Shown here piece by piece: positions 1 through 12,999 of a stretch of DNA of 64,000 nucleotides (its first letter is position 1; each line of letters begins with the position of its first letter). Both the position numbers and the translations under genes were made by a program. The notes below the pieces were generated by a model. The model saw only the letters and a list, made by a program, of their open reading frames with translations. It made no database searches and had not been told where the DNA came from. Origin of the DNA: Sipunculus nudus (Eukaryota > Annelida > Sipuncula > Golfingiida > Sipunculidae); the NCBI GenBank assembly GCA_026874595.1, contig CM049318.1:7175241-7239240 (forward strand), given 5' to 3'.

Positions 1-680
1 CTGTACTGTAAAGAGCTTAATGACTTTTATAGTTTTTATGCTTTTAAGAGTTCACTATTCCTAAAACATCTTAAAAAAGTCATAAATGTGAAATGCAAAT
101 TTACTTTCAGTTTAGGTACTTAAGAATTCATTAAAGTAGAGAAAATGTTGAAAATATTAAGAAAAAAGTCCAAATGATTTAAATGGAATTTATGCACTTC
201 TAAAAGTCATGAAATTATAGAAAATGTTAAATTTATCAAACAAATTGAAAAGTCATGAAATATTTTTTTTTTAAAGAAGCCTATTATGAAGCTTTTACAT
301 TATCATTGGCAAATTAGAAATGAGTTAAAATTTTGGATTCATCAAGATGAAAAGGATACTAAAGATAGGATCAGTCAGGTATTTTTTTTATGATGTGTGC
401 TTCCTATTCCAGTCTAGCCTTCTTGACAGATACATGTTGCATACATGTAAATAATTGAATATGGATTTTGTCTGTATAAAATACAACCTTATTAGTGATC
501 AGATGTGTAATTACAGTTTGCTATCATAGAAACACTTGGCGAATAGTGGTGAATAAAGGTCCTGAAATTCTAAATATTATAGAAATGTTATGACAGATAG
601 CTTTCCTGAAAGCGTCTGATCACAGAGGTATGTGCCTCCATTTTCTGAAATCAGTCAGCTGAACCAATCTTACCAACTTG
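1..680. other. No recognisable feature
   Basis: AT-rich sequence with stops in all frames. I see no gene, RNA or repeat that I can name. Confidence 0.6.
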
Positions 681-863
681 TCAAGGTCCTATTTGACTGG
701 CCCCTTTACCATAGATGTCATCCTTGTCCAGCCATTCCTGGTAGTAATAGTTGGATGTATCACTAGAGGTTCTCGCTCTCTTCATCTTTGCCCATGGTAA
801 CATCCATGGTTCTTTGTTTACAGCCAAGTTTGCTAACGGAAAGCATAGTTCTCTGGTTACCTC
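681..863 (-). CDS. Candidate 3'-terminal coding exon, unknown protein
   Basis: A 60-residue open frame ends in TGA at 681-683. It begins just after an AG (864-865) preceded by a weak pyrimidine stretch, so it could be a last exon. The composition looks protein-like: the middle holds PWMLPWAK and the C-terminus reads NYYYQEWLDKDDIYGKG followed by ASQIGP. I do not recognise the family. No partner exon was found nearby. A longer 119-residue frame overlaps it out of phase (763-1122) and looks less protein-like. It may be real, an exon relic, or chance. Confidence 0.3.
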   Translation of the reverse strand, partial: EVTRELCFPLANLAVNKEPWMLPWAKMKRARTSSDTSNYYYQEWLDKDDIYGKGASQIGP

Positions 864-2061
864 CTGATTTTACTTGTATTGTAAGAAACAACCTTTTCAA
901 AATACTGCGACCTTTTATTGTGCAGATACTGGTATATTCAAACACAGTTAGTATTTCTGATGTTAGAACACTTGAACAGGTGACTTTAAAAAGTATTCTT
1001 TGGAAAATATTTAAGAAATAAATCTTGATTTTGGTATGATGGATTTCAGTATATAAGCGCCTGGCACGAGGATATTCTTCCCAAATATCAAAATAGCTCA
1101 AATTTAACATTTGCCTTAACAAACTCTTATCTCAGGCATAAGCGTTCAGCATATTATTATTTATATCAGATCTATCAGAAACCTTTGAAATTTGATGTAA
1201 CTGAACTGATACTGATTGGTATTGTCCTTTGGGTATTTACAATGATAACATAGCATGTCAACTGACATATACATGGAATGCTTGTGTTTTGGTTTAAACT
1301 GGTTTGAAATTGATGATATGCTAGGCAATACTTGTGACTTTGCCAAGTGGTTTCAGTATTATGGATATGCTATGGGTGTTTCAGATATGGGTTGTTACAG
1401 GGCTTGATGACTATATGTAAATGTATTTGTCTTCTGTGTTAAATATCCAGAGAAAACAAAACTACAGACTGACCTTTTTGAAGAGCTGAAATATTATTTA
1501 TTGTGGGTGTTAATGAGATATGTAGAAAATAGTTTCATATCATTAGTTAGTATAAGGTAATTAGATCTACTTTATTTTGCCTTTTGTTGATATTATTTAT
1601 TTGTTGTAAATAGAATTCAACAAGGAATATGCATTGACACATTCAGAACTGGGCAAAGAGTCTTTTAAAAAGTTTAAACAACATTTTTTAAATTATGATT
1701 TAAGTATGTATCATCTAAATTTAATGCTTTTAAATACATTTTAGGGAGCTGGAATCTACACTTTGAAACCTAGATACTTTTAAAGTTTTCAAAAATCAAC
1801 TCTTTATATCTCTTTGGTATTTAAGGAAACTTTGTACCAGTTATTGATTGCATGTAATTACCCTATGCTAGGCAGCAATACATAAAGTACTATTCATATT
1901 TTTATTAACAAATTAAGAAAATTTGTGATTGTGATAGAAATCCAGCCATTGTGTTATCATTTCTAACTGTTAATTAAGCAACAGTGTGATATTACAGAAG
2001 AATTATCAAATTACTTGTCTATAAAACATTTTCTGAATGTCTCAATTATTACATTTTAGCC
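864..2061. other. No recognisable feature
   Basis: AT-rich, no supported gene. Open frames on the minus strand here are short and lack recognisable motifs. Confidence 0.5.
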
Positions 2062-2223
2062 ATGGTTGAGTCCAGTCAAAACACCAAGGAAAAAGTGATT
2101 GATGTCTGCAGTGTGACCTACCACGATCTTTCAGCATCCCAGCACACCAGTAGTGTTAGAGAAGAAAACATTATTGTTTGTCATGTTTTGATCTGTAGTG
2201 GCATGAATGAAGTTGTGTTTTAA
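2062..2223 (+). CDS. Weak candidate exon or small ORF
   Basis: A 53-codon ATG frame starts two bases after a splice-acceptor-like sequence (ttattacattttag, ending at 2059) and ends in TAA. The first 30 residues (starting MVESSQNTKEKVIDV) are plausible protein; the rest is not. No family was recognised and no donor or partner exon was found. It could equally be chance. Confidence 0.18.
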   Translation: MVESSQNTKEKVIDVCSVTYHDLSASQHTSSVREENIIVCHVLICSGMNEVVF

Positions 2224-5200
2224 TTTTTGATGTTAGGATCTATAGTGACATGAATGAAGATAGAATTGTTATAATTTGTGGTGTGATGATCTATAATGAC
2301 ATTAATCACCATTACATGGAATCTTACTGCATTATACATAACCTACAGCTTTTCAAGAATATGGTGTCAAGACCTGTGCTGAACTCATTTAATAATATTT
2401 TCATATGCTGTCAAAATGTGTTGCATCATATATAACACACAGTGGTGTTTAAGGCTCCATTTCATTATTTACACTGTGATTTCACATAACATCATAGCTC
2501 ACATCAGCATGTTTTCTTCTGTGATTCCATAACTTACACAATAGTCATGAGTCCATTTTTATCTGCATTGTTACTGAATAGTGTGTCATATATGTTGTAC
2601 TTTACATGTTCCATGGGCGACCTTCTGGTTTCTTATGATGTTATTACTTGAACAATCATGCAGTTTATCACATTATATATGTGTTATGATATACATATTA
2701 TGATAAGCTCTCTATAATAACAGATCATGTTATAAATCATTTACTGTGTCCTAACTTTTGACTGCCATCATGCATGGTGTAATTATCTTTATTCTGACTT
2801 CACATTTATTTCAGTATTGTGTTGTCTGTGTATTTGAAAACCTGTCTTCAGCATCATCATTTCTGCTGGTCAAAACTTTATTACTTTATCCAAATTTAGA
2901 AAGATTAACTCGAGTCCATCAGCTGTGACTTCATGCTTCAAGGGAAATTCAAGCTGTTTTCACATCATGTGACATAATCATGAGACATCACTTTGTAACC
3001 ATGTGTTTACAGACTTCCTCTCAGTCTTCATTAATTGACATAAATTTCTGTTTTCATCAACTCCCTTTGCCCATACTTGAACTTTCACACTAACTGATTC
3101 TGCCACTGTATTACAGTCATCAGACACCCATTTACTGTGCATCCTGTAACAAATTTTCACAGTCATACAAAACAAAACTTGCATTGTAAATGTCTAAACA
3201 AATTGTTTGGTCACAAGACAAGAGGCTATTGTAAATGGGCGGAAGTTCCAATGTTTTATATATTAAAACATTCCTTTTTCTTTGTGAGATTTCTTTATCC
3301 ATTGTGTCATGGGCCAGAGTAATATATTGGCATTAGGGTCACCTATGTTCTGAAACTCACCTCCCTGTGATCTATCCCTGGAGTTGGTGAACTATGACAC
3401 ACATTTGCTGAATAGAGCAGAGGAAAGTTTGATTAGGATGCTGGAGGAGGTATACATGCAGGCTCCTACTGCATATCTAGTAAGAGAGTCTCATGTTCTG
3501 AATAAAGAATGCCTGCAGGGCTAAACATTATGTTCATTAACAACAGAAACACAACACTCAGTTTTATGTGCAAGTTTACACTGGCATATTTGTTTGTGGT
3601 TCACAGCAAATGTTTACAATATATGTTTACAGATATAAAATGTCACAAGATTATTAATTGTGAAAGTAGTTGTACATGTTTCACACAATATACCTTTTCA
3701 AACCCTCCACTTCTTACAGGCAGATACTGCACTTTGTATTTGTTTTTATTTTAAATATTATATTTGTTTTCATCAAACTGTTGTGGGCAATCATAACATA
3801 TTGCATTGGAGCATGGGCGGATGGTGTTTGATTTTTTATTGCCAAAATCTACAGGACCATAAGTATTTCACACATAATACAATATAGGAATGGGATCGTC
3901 GTGGAACCAATGTATGAATATATTTTTGTACACAGAGCTTTAGGTAGCTAAGGTAGGTATTTATTATCTTGGCTTACCTTATACTGTTTTGTAATATTTA
4001 TTGTGCTAAATGTTGGAGGTCTTTGTTTCGTAAGATTAAAATGATAATATAGAAGGGGTTGTTTATTTAATTGTATATTTGAATGAAATTACAAGAGATG
4101 ATGGATCAGAAGTAGCATTATATTGATTTATTGAAATTAACTCGTGACTTAAATAGAATGAATGTACATGGTGGTTAAATCATAGAGTTGAAAATGAAGG
4201 ACGCACCTCAGCTGAATCTGTATCTGTTGTGTTCATGAAGATGATCCACGAGTTCCCATGGTAACACTAGATGAACAAGACCTCATGTTTAATTTATTAA
4301 TGTGAGGAAAATGTACAAAAAAAACTTGTAATGTTATATTTCCCATTTTACAAGATACGCCAGTATTAGTCATAACGATTTTAAGACAGATGTTGGGTTA
4401 TGGTTATTTGTATTGTTAATTAGATTTATGTGTTATTAATGCTTTACAAACGCTGGATGTATTCAGGACTTTAAATACTCTTAGATTTGCTTTAATCATG
4501 TTTGGACAGGGTCGGTGCCATTCGCTGTTATGGTTACATATCGAAACTTTCTGCCTTATTTAATCTACCAGAATATATTAATATTACCTTAAAGTTTTCC
4601 TGTATGATGTTTAAAAGATCATGAATCTCTCACATCGTATGAATATTTGTAAAACTAACCACGGAAAATTAAAGAAGCCTAAACGGGACAAACGCTCATT
4701 CAACTATGCGCCATTAAACAGAGATTTTTTGCTTGACATTTGGAACGTTCGTTCGCAACCACAGCATAAAACGCCTTTAATTTCTGCCGAAATGTGTATA
4801 TATTAACATGGCCCTTGACATGGTGTATTATTTTTCAGTTATATCAAAGTTGCCCAGTAATATTAATACATTTACACTTAACAAAATATGTCACCAGTTC
4901 GCTAAATATATTTGATATAGACATTTTAATACTAATTTTTAATTGATATTCCAGTTAGTCGGTATCAGTTTGTCAATTTTCGAATCCGTTATATGACATC
5001 TGTTTCAAATTATTATGGCAGATGTTGTTATCTTTAAAGTGTGGTGCGTTCGTTTTCGCATGATGTATGCCTATCATGTGTTACTAAGTGTATATATTAC
5101 CAATTTATAAAGCATTCTTAATTCTTCCCTTTTTATATAATAATTGCGTGATAAACGAAATTAGCTGTTTGTAGCCGTGTGCATCAAATAGATTTCAGAT

Positions 5201-6025
5201 TTTTTTCTTCAGCAGATCTCTGTAGGTCATGGAGAAAATTAAGTCCACTTTCAACTTAATTGTTGGTATATCCATTGAATCTATTTCGATTCATGATCGA
5301 AATTTTGTATACTTTGTTTCAGTCTCAGTTGAAGAGTATTTAGAACAGAGTTAAAATTGTGAAAAAGAGCAATGAAACATTTAGGTATATATTTATATAT
5401 TTATGTATGGTTAATTTGAGGACGCCTAATTGCCTGTTGTTTATATATGAATGCCTGTGTACATATGGATTAGGGAGCTGTTAATAAAATGTTTCCCCGT
5501 TTTTTAGTGTTGTGCGTGATCGTACATGCCATAAGTTATCCAACATTCGAGTAAGAATTTGAGTGTAATTGCCGTGCGACTTTGCAGAGCGGCGGTGTAC
5601 GTAAACTTGTTAGACCACAATACTTGCAGTGCGCTTTGCATGTGGTTAAAAAAAAAAAACACTTTTGTTCCGCTTTGAGCCCTGAGGATTAACCTATTAT
5701 TGCTGGGTTTTTTTTTTAGCAAATTCTAATTGAAATTGCTAATACGGAACGGACTTTTATTCCAATAATCAGCAGACCCAATTATTGTTCGCGACAGCTT
5801 GCATTAAATATGACGTCACGTAAAGGTAACAGGTGATGGACAACTTGTATACATATAATTTTCATTATAACCCAAGTTAATGACAAAAGTTTATGCTGAT
5901 ATACATCGTGAGAAATTTATTGAATTGGTGGATTCTTGAGTAAATGTGTTTTTGTGTCGTCCAAAAATATAAACATAGAAGGAATCCTGAAAGGGGACGC
6001 GGACAAGTAAAAATAATAGCCATAT
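2224..6025. other. Unannotated AT-rich stretch
   Basis: No gene supported. A phrase resembling 'gatctatagtgacatgaatga' recurs two or three times between 2190 and 2310. A consensus CRE-like TGACGTCA lies at about 5811, but with no gene next to it I attach no function to it. Confidence 0.5.
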
Positions 6026-7494
6026 TTTTAGCTCAGCTAACTTTCAGTCATGCTGGGCTATAGCGATGGGTCTTTGTCAGTCGTCCGTCCGTACGGCCGG
6101 CCGTCCGTCCGTTAGCAGGGCACAAATCGTAACCGTAGGGGCTAGGGCCATGAACCCTAGGCTATGCAGTCTTAGAGGTTCTAAAAAGATCTCCTTGCAA
6201 ACCTGAAATTAGGTCACTGCGACCTATATTCTCGAAGTTATGGGGTGTGTTTGCACCCCCCAGAAATAATTCTTTTAGCCAAAATTTTCATCCCAATTCT
6301 TTGATCTTTCACATATAGCTCACCTACTAAGTGGGAGAAGAATCCTATAGATGTTGAGGTCGCAAGGTCAAAGGTCAGGGTCACAGGATCCACTTCTTTG
6401 AAAAGGTTGTGGACACATTTCAAGCTAGATCTTTCATTCCCAACCTTTCAGCACTGATATCCCTTCTCTGCCAACAGGGGAAAAGACCTGTTGATTTTGA
6501 GGTCAAAGGTCAAGTTCACAGCACCCTCTTCTTGCGTGGAGTCATTTTCAGGCAAACTTTTCAATCTATACTTTCCATCTGTCATATATGGCTTACCTAC
6601 CAATAGGAGAAGCCTATTGATGTTGAGTTCCAAAGGTCAAGGTCACAATGTTGTTCTAAATGCTTGTGAACATATTTCAAGTGAAACTGTTCAACCCAAA
6701 CCTTCAGTCTTTCACATATGGCACATCTATGCATCACTGAATTTGATTCAAACTTCATATTTATGGGTCTTTTTGCATGAAGAAATAACTGATTGATTTT
6801 GAGGTCAGCTGGTCAGGAGGTTAAAGGTTGCAGGTCTAAGTTATTCACTCATTGGTTGCCAAGTAAAATTTTACACCCGGCCAGATGTAAGTGGTAAGTA
6901 GTTACCCATCATTTAGAAAGAATCCAGTTGATATGTGGGCAAAAGGCCAAGGTCATAGGTCAGGGATGTTCACAATAACTTATTTTGTAGACCATCTCTA
7001 GTTTTCTTGTATATATAACCATGGCACTCACAACTGGTACATCTCACTATGTGCCCATAATTGTCAGTGACACTTATGATATATGACTCCCTTTTGTATC
7101 AGCTCATGGAGTGATAAGGATATATCATTAGTGCCTAACAAAAACACTGTTGCCGGAATGCTTTGGCCAGGCATTAAGACTATGAGAGTTAAGTGTTTAG
7201 GTTTAGCTACTGATTTATAAAATGATGGGAACATTTTTCAGTTTATATCATGGAATCATAGCAATAAACTTAGTTTTCTAGATATCTGAATATTATTATA
7301 CAAATCATCAGATATACCAACAAGTGTTTGATCTGATAATATGTGGGTCTGTACCTGGATTTAGGATGGGTATTTGATTTCAAGACTCTTAGTGATGCTT
7401 TCTGCATTTCTTTTCTTTTAGGTTTTGCAGTTTACCTACCCTGCTGACCCCATTGAATAGCAAGCTGATAATTAAAACAAATTGGACTTGCACT
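6026..7494 (+). repeat. 5' module of compound element, copy 1
   Basis: Direct repeat of 7495-9125. Inside it, units of roughly 140 bp recur (reading like 'tttcacatatagctcacctac ... gaggtcaaaggtcaaggtcacag'). It ends with a 'ttggacttgcactttt' phrase that also closes copy 2. Confidence 0.75.
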
Positions 7495-9125
7495 TTTTAG
7501 CTCAGCTGACTTTCAGTCATGCTGGGCTATAGCGATGGGTCTTTGTCCGTCGTCCTTCCGTCTGTCCGTCCGTCCGGCCGGCCGTCTGGCCGGCCGTCCG
7601 TCCGTTAGCAGGGCACAAATCGTAACCGTAGGGGCTAGGGCCATGAACCCTATGCAGTCTTAGAGGTTCTAAAAAGATCTCCTTGCAAACCTGAATTTGG
7701 TCACTGCGACCTATATTCTCGAAGTTATGGGGTGTGTTTGCAACCCCCAGAAATAATTCTTTTAGCCAAAATTTTCATCCCAAACCTTCCATCTTTCACA
7801 TACAGCTCACCTACCAACAGGGGAAGAACCATAATTATTTTGAGGTCCAAAGGTCAAGGTCACAGAACCAACTTCTTTGAAAAGCCTGTTGATGCATTTT
7901 AAGCCAAACCTTACATTCCAATTCTTTGATCTTTCACATATAGCTCACCTACTAAGTGGGAGAAGAATCATGTAGACGTGAGGTCACTAGGTCAAACGTC
8001 AGGGTCACAGGATCCACTTCTTTGAAAAGGTTGTGGACACATTTCAAGCTAGACCTTTCATTCCACACCTTCCTGCACTGAATCGCTTCTCTGCCAACAG
8101 GGGAAAAAAACCTGTTGATGTTGAGGTCAAAGGTCAAGTTCACAGCACCCTCTTCTTGCGTGGAGTCATTTTCAGGCAAACTTTTCAATCTATACTTTCC
8201 ATCTGTCATATATGGCTTACCTACCAATAGGGGAAGAAGCCTATTGAAATTGAGTTCAAAAGGTCAAATGTCAAGGTCACAGTATTGTTCTAAATGCTTG
8301 TGAACATATTTCAAGTGAAACTGTTCAACCCAAACCTTCAGTCTTTCACATGTGCCACATCTATACATCACTCAATGTGATTCAAACTTCATATTTATGG
8401 GTCTTTTTGCATGAAGAAATAACTAATTGATTTTGAGGTCAGCTGGTCAGGAGGTTAAAGGTTGTAGGTCTAAGTTATTCACTCATTGGTTGCCAAGTAA
8501 TTACACCCGGCCAGATGTAATTGGTTAGTAGTTGCCCATCATTTAGAAAGAATCAAGTTGATATGTGGGCAAAAGGCCAAGGTCATAGGTCAGGTCAACT
8601 TATTTTGTAGACCATCTCTATTTTTCTTGTATATATAAGCTTGCACTCCAGCTGGTACATCTCACCGTGTGGCTGTAATTGTGAGTGACACTGGTGACAC
8701 ATGACTCCCTTTTGTATCAGGCTATTAAGTGATAAGGCTGAGTGATAAGTACCTCGTTACTGCATAACTAAACACTGTTGTTGGAATACTTCAGCCAGGA
8801 ATTAACACTATGAGAGTATAGTATTAAGGTTTAGCTACTGATTTATAAGATGATGGGAACATTTTGCAGTTTATTTTATGGAATCATAGCAATTAACTTA
8901 GTTTCCTAGATATCTGAATATTTTTATATAAATCACCACATACAAAAGCAAGTGTTTGTTCTCATAATATGTGGATGTGTACTTGATTTAGGATGGCTTT
9001 ATTTTATTACAAGACTCTTAGTCATGCTTTCTGCATTTCTTTTCTTTCAGGTTTTGCAGTTTACCAACCCTGTTGACCCCATTGAAAAGCAGAGTGATGA
9101 TAAAAAATATTGGACCTACACTTTT
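7495..9125 (+). repeat. 5' module of compound element, copy 2
   Basis: Second direct copy of 6026-7494, starting again at TTTTAGCTCAGCTGAC. It holds one extra internal unit of about 140 bp near 7780-7920, so the two copies differ by expansion of the inner repeat. It ends 'ttggacctacactttt', after which the 3' module begins. Confidence 0.75.
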
Positions 9126-9935
9126 ACATTTGCATATGTGTAAATCTGATATGAGCGCCTGAACATGCCTTTTGAATTGTTTTGGACATTCATTACTGTA
9201 ACATCATTTGGAGAATTTGCCCCAAGTTTGGTCTCTTATTTGAGGATGTGTGATATCAAATGTCCGACTTGTCAGAAATCCATTATGTCTGCCAGTTAGC
9301 CACCTTAGAAATCCTTTTTTCAGTGCAGTTTCAGTAATTTTCCTTCAATTTTTGGTCCAATTTAAAGAATGGTTGTTGTCTGATTTCAGACCTGTCAGAA
9401 GTCCAAAATGGCCACCAGGCAACCATCTTTAAATTCCTTTTGATCATATTATCTCAAGAACTGTTAAAGTGAAGGCAGTCGGACGTATATTAATGTAATC
9501 TTGCAAAGGATTGGGTCAAATATTTCTTAATAAATATTATCATCATATATGAAAGTGCAGTACAGTTGGCTTGTATTGAATAAAAATTCATACAGAAGCA
9601 CCTGTTTCTCAATAATTCTGGCATGGATTTCCTTGATTTTTTGCTATATATTTTGATCTTATATTTGCCCTTTGTGGTGTTCCTTTTGAGACTGACAGGT
9701 ATCAAGTAAGCTATGGGAATAGTTCTGGATACCTTAACAATCATACATTTTCCTCAGACCATCAATACAATGTGTTTTAACCAGACATAGGTGATATATA
9801 TTTCTGTTGTCGTAGAAAATTTCAACAAATTGGCAAATTGGTTCTTCAAAATTTGACTGGAAGTTGTGAATCTCAGCCCATGATGTCGCAGGTCGTGCTT
9901 GGCAGCTGAGCGTCATGACCCATGGGTCACTTGTT
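9126..9935 (+). repeat. 3' module of compound element, copy 1
   Basis: An 810-bp unit starting 'acatttgcat' and ending with the family 3' terminus, including the 12-bp palindrome GACCCATGGGTC. It is repeated directly in 9936-10745 at the same length with many substitutions. Confidence 0.75.
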
Positions 9936-10745
9936 ACATTTGCATGTTCATAAATCTGATATGAGAGCTCTCCAACCTGATCATGCCTTTTGAATTGTTT
10001 TGGACATTCATAACTGTTACATTCTTTGAAGCAATTGCTACAAGTTTAGTGTCTTATTGGAGGATGTGTGATATCAAATGTCAGACTTGTCAGAAAACCA
10101 TTATGTCTGCCAGGTAGCCATTATAGAAATCCTTTTGCCAGAGCATTTTCTGTGATTTTTTTATGATGTTTGGTCCCTTTTAGAGGATGTTTGTTGTTCA
10201 ATTTCCGACCTGTCAGAAATCAATATTGCCACCAGGAAGCCATCTTTAAATTCCTTTAGAAAATTATCTCAAGAACTATTAAAGTGAATGCAGTGGGATG
10301 TATATTAATGTAATCTTGCATTGGGTCAAAGATTTCTTAATAAATATGACCATCATTTATGAAAGCTCAGTACAGTTGGCTTGTATTGAATAAAAATTAA
10401 TATGGAAGCACCCGTTTCACAATAATTCTTGCATGGATTTCCTTGATCTTTTGCTATATTTTGATCTTATGTGTGGCCTGTGTGGTGGTCCTTTTGAGAC
10501 TGACAGGTATCGAGCATGCTGTGGGATTAGTTCCTGATAGCTCAACAACCATACATTTTGCCTCAGACCATCATTCACTATGTTTTAACCAGACATATAT
10601 GATAAGAATGTATGGCAATGTAGAAAGTTTAAACAAAATTGGCATATAGGTTTTGCAACAATTTTACTAGAAGTTGTGAATCGCAGCCCATGATGTCGCA
10701 GGTCATGCTTGGCAGCTGAGCGTCATGACCCATGGGTCACTTGTT
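9936..10745 (+). repeat. 3' module of compound element, copy 2
   Basis: Starts immediately after the terminal CTTGTT of copy 1 and ends with its own GACCCATGGGTC-ACTTGTT terminus at 10745. Equal length (810 bp) with scattered substitutions indicates an old tandem duplication of the 3' end. Confidence 0.75.
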
Positions 10746-10827
10746 TAATTTATCGACCTATACAGTTTATATTGATATTCTCATGGACAGATCATAAAGA
10801 AACGAAGTTGCACTGATAAATTACTGT

Positions 10828-12543
10828 TTTTAGCTCAGCTGACTATAAGTCATCTGATCTATAGTCGTGGTCCATTGTCCGTCGTCCGTCTGTCTGTCCT
10901 TCCGTCTGTCCGTAGATGTGGCAGATTTTGAAACCGTAAGACCTGAGAATCCAGAATTCAGCATAATGTTAGATGTCCCCAAGATCTACCAAGCTGAAAA
11001 CTGGGTCTTTGCGACTTCGTTCCTTTGAGAAATTAAGTAATACCTCAATTTTTTATTAGAAACCTATTTTCACACTTCAGGACAGCCTAATATCAAAACC
11101 ACTCATCTGTTTTTCCTCATATTTATCATTAATATTCCTCTATATAGTTCCTATGTACATGCCTGAAATTAATTCTGTTATGTATAAATTCTTCAAGTTA
11201 TTGGCCCGAACATAATGGACTTTGTAAAAAATCAGGGAAATTATTTACCCACCTAACATGAAAAATTTTGAAACTTGAGTCTAAGATTCAATTGTTTACC
11301 CAAAATTAGTGTATTTGTAATTGTATTTAGTTATTAGCATAAAAATAAAATCAGTACCTTAAATTTTGCCCAACTTTTACCATGGCACGTTTTTTCCTGT
11401 AAGTACCATTGATTTAATTTTCACAGCATGTAAACATAAGTATTCATCTGAAATTTGAAAATAAAAGCTTAAAAATTAGGCTAGTTATTGATTTTTTTAG
11501 GCTCTGTTGTAGTCATTTGCTTTGATTACAGATGCAGGGTCCCACTCTAGGTCACTGGAAGTCAGCTATGCCAGGGTTTCTGATTTGTTGCAGTCACTGG
11601 GGGAGATCCCCTGCTGTGACAGGTGTACAGTTATTCTTATATCATCACCCCAATCACCACCCCCCCCCCCCCCCACCCCCGCAAACCCAACCTACCAACT
11701 GTTATGCAGTAATTGTTATTGTTTTCAATGTATCTCCTTAATTGTAATGCTGTTTCCACTCCGATATACAAAAACTTTCCTTGAAAAAGGAATTCAAGGT
11801 GTAATCCAGGAATGTTGTGTAACGTAGCATTTTTAAAGAAATCAATTTTTTTAGATATTTATTGTTTTGCAGATTTAAAAGATATATTTTTTGGGTAAAA
11901 AATAAAGAAACATTTGTATGCATGGTGTGGTGTTATCTGACAAGATTGAGATTCGTGATGATGTAGTTGAGAATTATGAATCAACTTTTATATTCAGGTA
12001 TATGTGTTATATTGGAAATGTATAGAAATATAAACATAATAAAAAAAATGATGTGATAAAAAAATGAGGATCTAATACAAACATTTGTTCTGCCTCAGCA
12101 GATTTTGAGATCAGGCTTTGTTTGCCATGTATCATGTTGTTAATTAGTTACATTTCAACTGTATACATTTCATAAAATAAAATAAAAATACATATACGTA
12201 TATTTAATAATATATATTATACAAAAAAATAGATTCAATTGAACAAATGTGTAAACTAATGAAATGTCAACAGTGAATCAAAAAGCCAACTAATGATCAT
12301 GGTAATAGTACAGATCATTTGTTCACAAATTTGCTCACATGCTTCAGTTTCAACATTAGGATACACATGGTCAGGTCACCAAATATTATTTGCAACAATT
12401 TCTTGCTCATCAATACAAACCAATCATATAAACCAACCATGGCCTTTATTACCTCTTCCTCTTACACTTTATCTCCATTTGATATTATTTTAGATTTTTA
12501 CTTTCAACTTCAGCTAAGCACAGTGACCCATGGGTCCCTTGTT
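10828..12543 (+). mobile_element. Helentron-like element, type I body
   Basis: Opens TTTTAGCTCAGCTGACTATAAGTCATCTGA, then a GTCCGTCY run, then a type I body (phrases such as 'ttagatgtccccaagatct' and 'atcaaaaccactcatctg'). It closes CAGCTAAGCACAGTGACCCATGGGTCCCTTGTT. Contains a poly-C tract near 11660-11680. No long open reading frame of its own. Confidence 0.6.
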
Positions 12544-12999
12544 TTTTGGTAAGCTGGCTATCCGTTACGGGACATCGAGCCGTCTGCTCGTTAACATGAA
12601 GGTTTTCTCCCACAGAAATATTTGAACACTGAAAATGTTTTGTATAACACAAAAAAAACCCGAAAGATTTGTCCGAATTTAGAATAAATGTTACCATTTG
12701 GGCCTAGAAGTGCCACACTGCCCGTCCTTGGCGAAACCCAATGATAAAATAATAATAAAAAAAACTTGCCTATAATGTCACAAGACCAAAACCCATCTCC
12801 ATCAGTGAATGAATCTCCTGAGGCTAGACATCGGCTTCTTCATCGAGGGCATTCAGAGGGCAAAGTCACTAGCCAAATGTCAAAGGGCGAAGGAATGTCA
12901 TAGCCAGCCCGTTCTAACCTTAGATCCCAATGAATTAAGTCTCTCCAAAGGACAGCCTGTTTTATTGGGATAAGTCAGCTGACTTATAATTTCAAATTA
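12544..12999. other. Spacer with one small protein-like ORF
   Basis: Sits between two repeat elements. An ATG frame at 12775-12903 (+) encodes 42 residues with a polar, protein-like composition (contains SPSVNESPEARHRLLHR) and then stops. No splice partners or family were recognised, so I do not call it a gene. Confidence 0.35.

Larger units (their letters stand above)
6026..9935 (+). mobile_element. Helentron-like non-autonomous element, compound copy (type II body)
   Basis: It begins TTTTAGCTCAGCTAAC after a T run. A GTCCGTCC/GGCCGG-rich stretch follows, then a body opening with GGGCACAAATCGTAACC. It ends CAGCTGAGCG...GACCCATGGGTC...CTTGTT at 9935. The 5' module is present twice (6026-7494 and 7495-9125) before the 3' module. 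Subterminal GCTCAGCTGA and TCAGCTGAGC are inverted copies; the first 5' module has one change (GCTCAGCTAA). No long open frame encodes a transposase, and the small ORFs here simply follow the repeat. Classification as Helentron-like is inference from the ends. Confidence 0.6.

Noticed and set aside
763-1122. 119-codon minus-strand ORF
   Set aside because: Low-complexity hydrophobic/basic composition and no motif; the overlapping frame at 681-863 looks more protein-like.
5811-5818. TGACGTCA as a regulatory CRE site
   Set aside because: Consensus match, but no gene start nearby to regulate.
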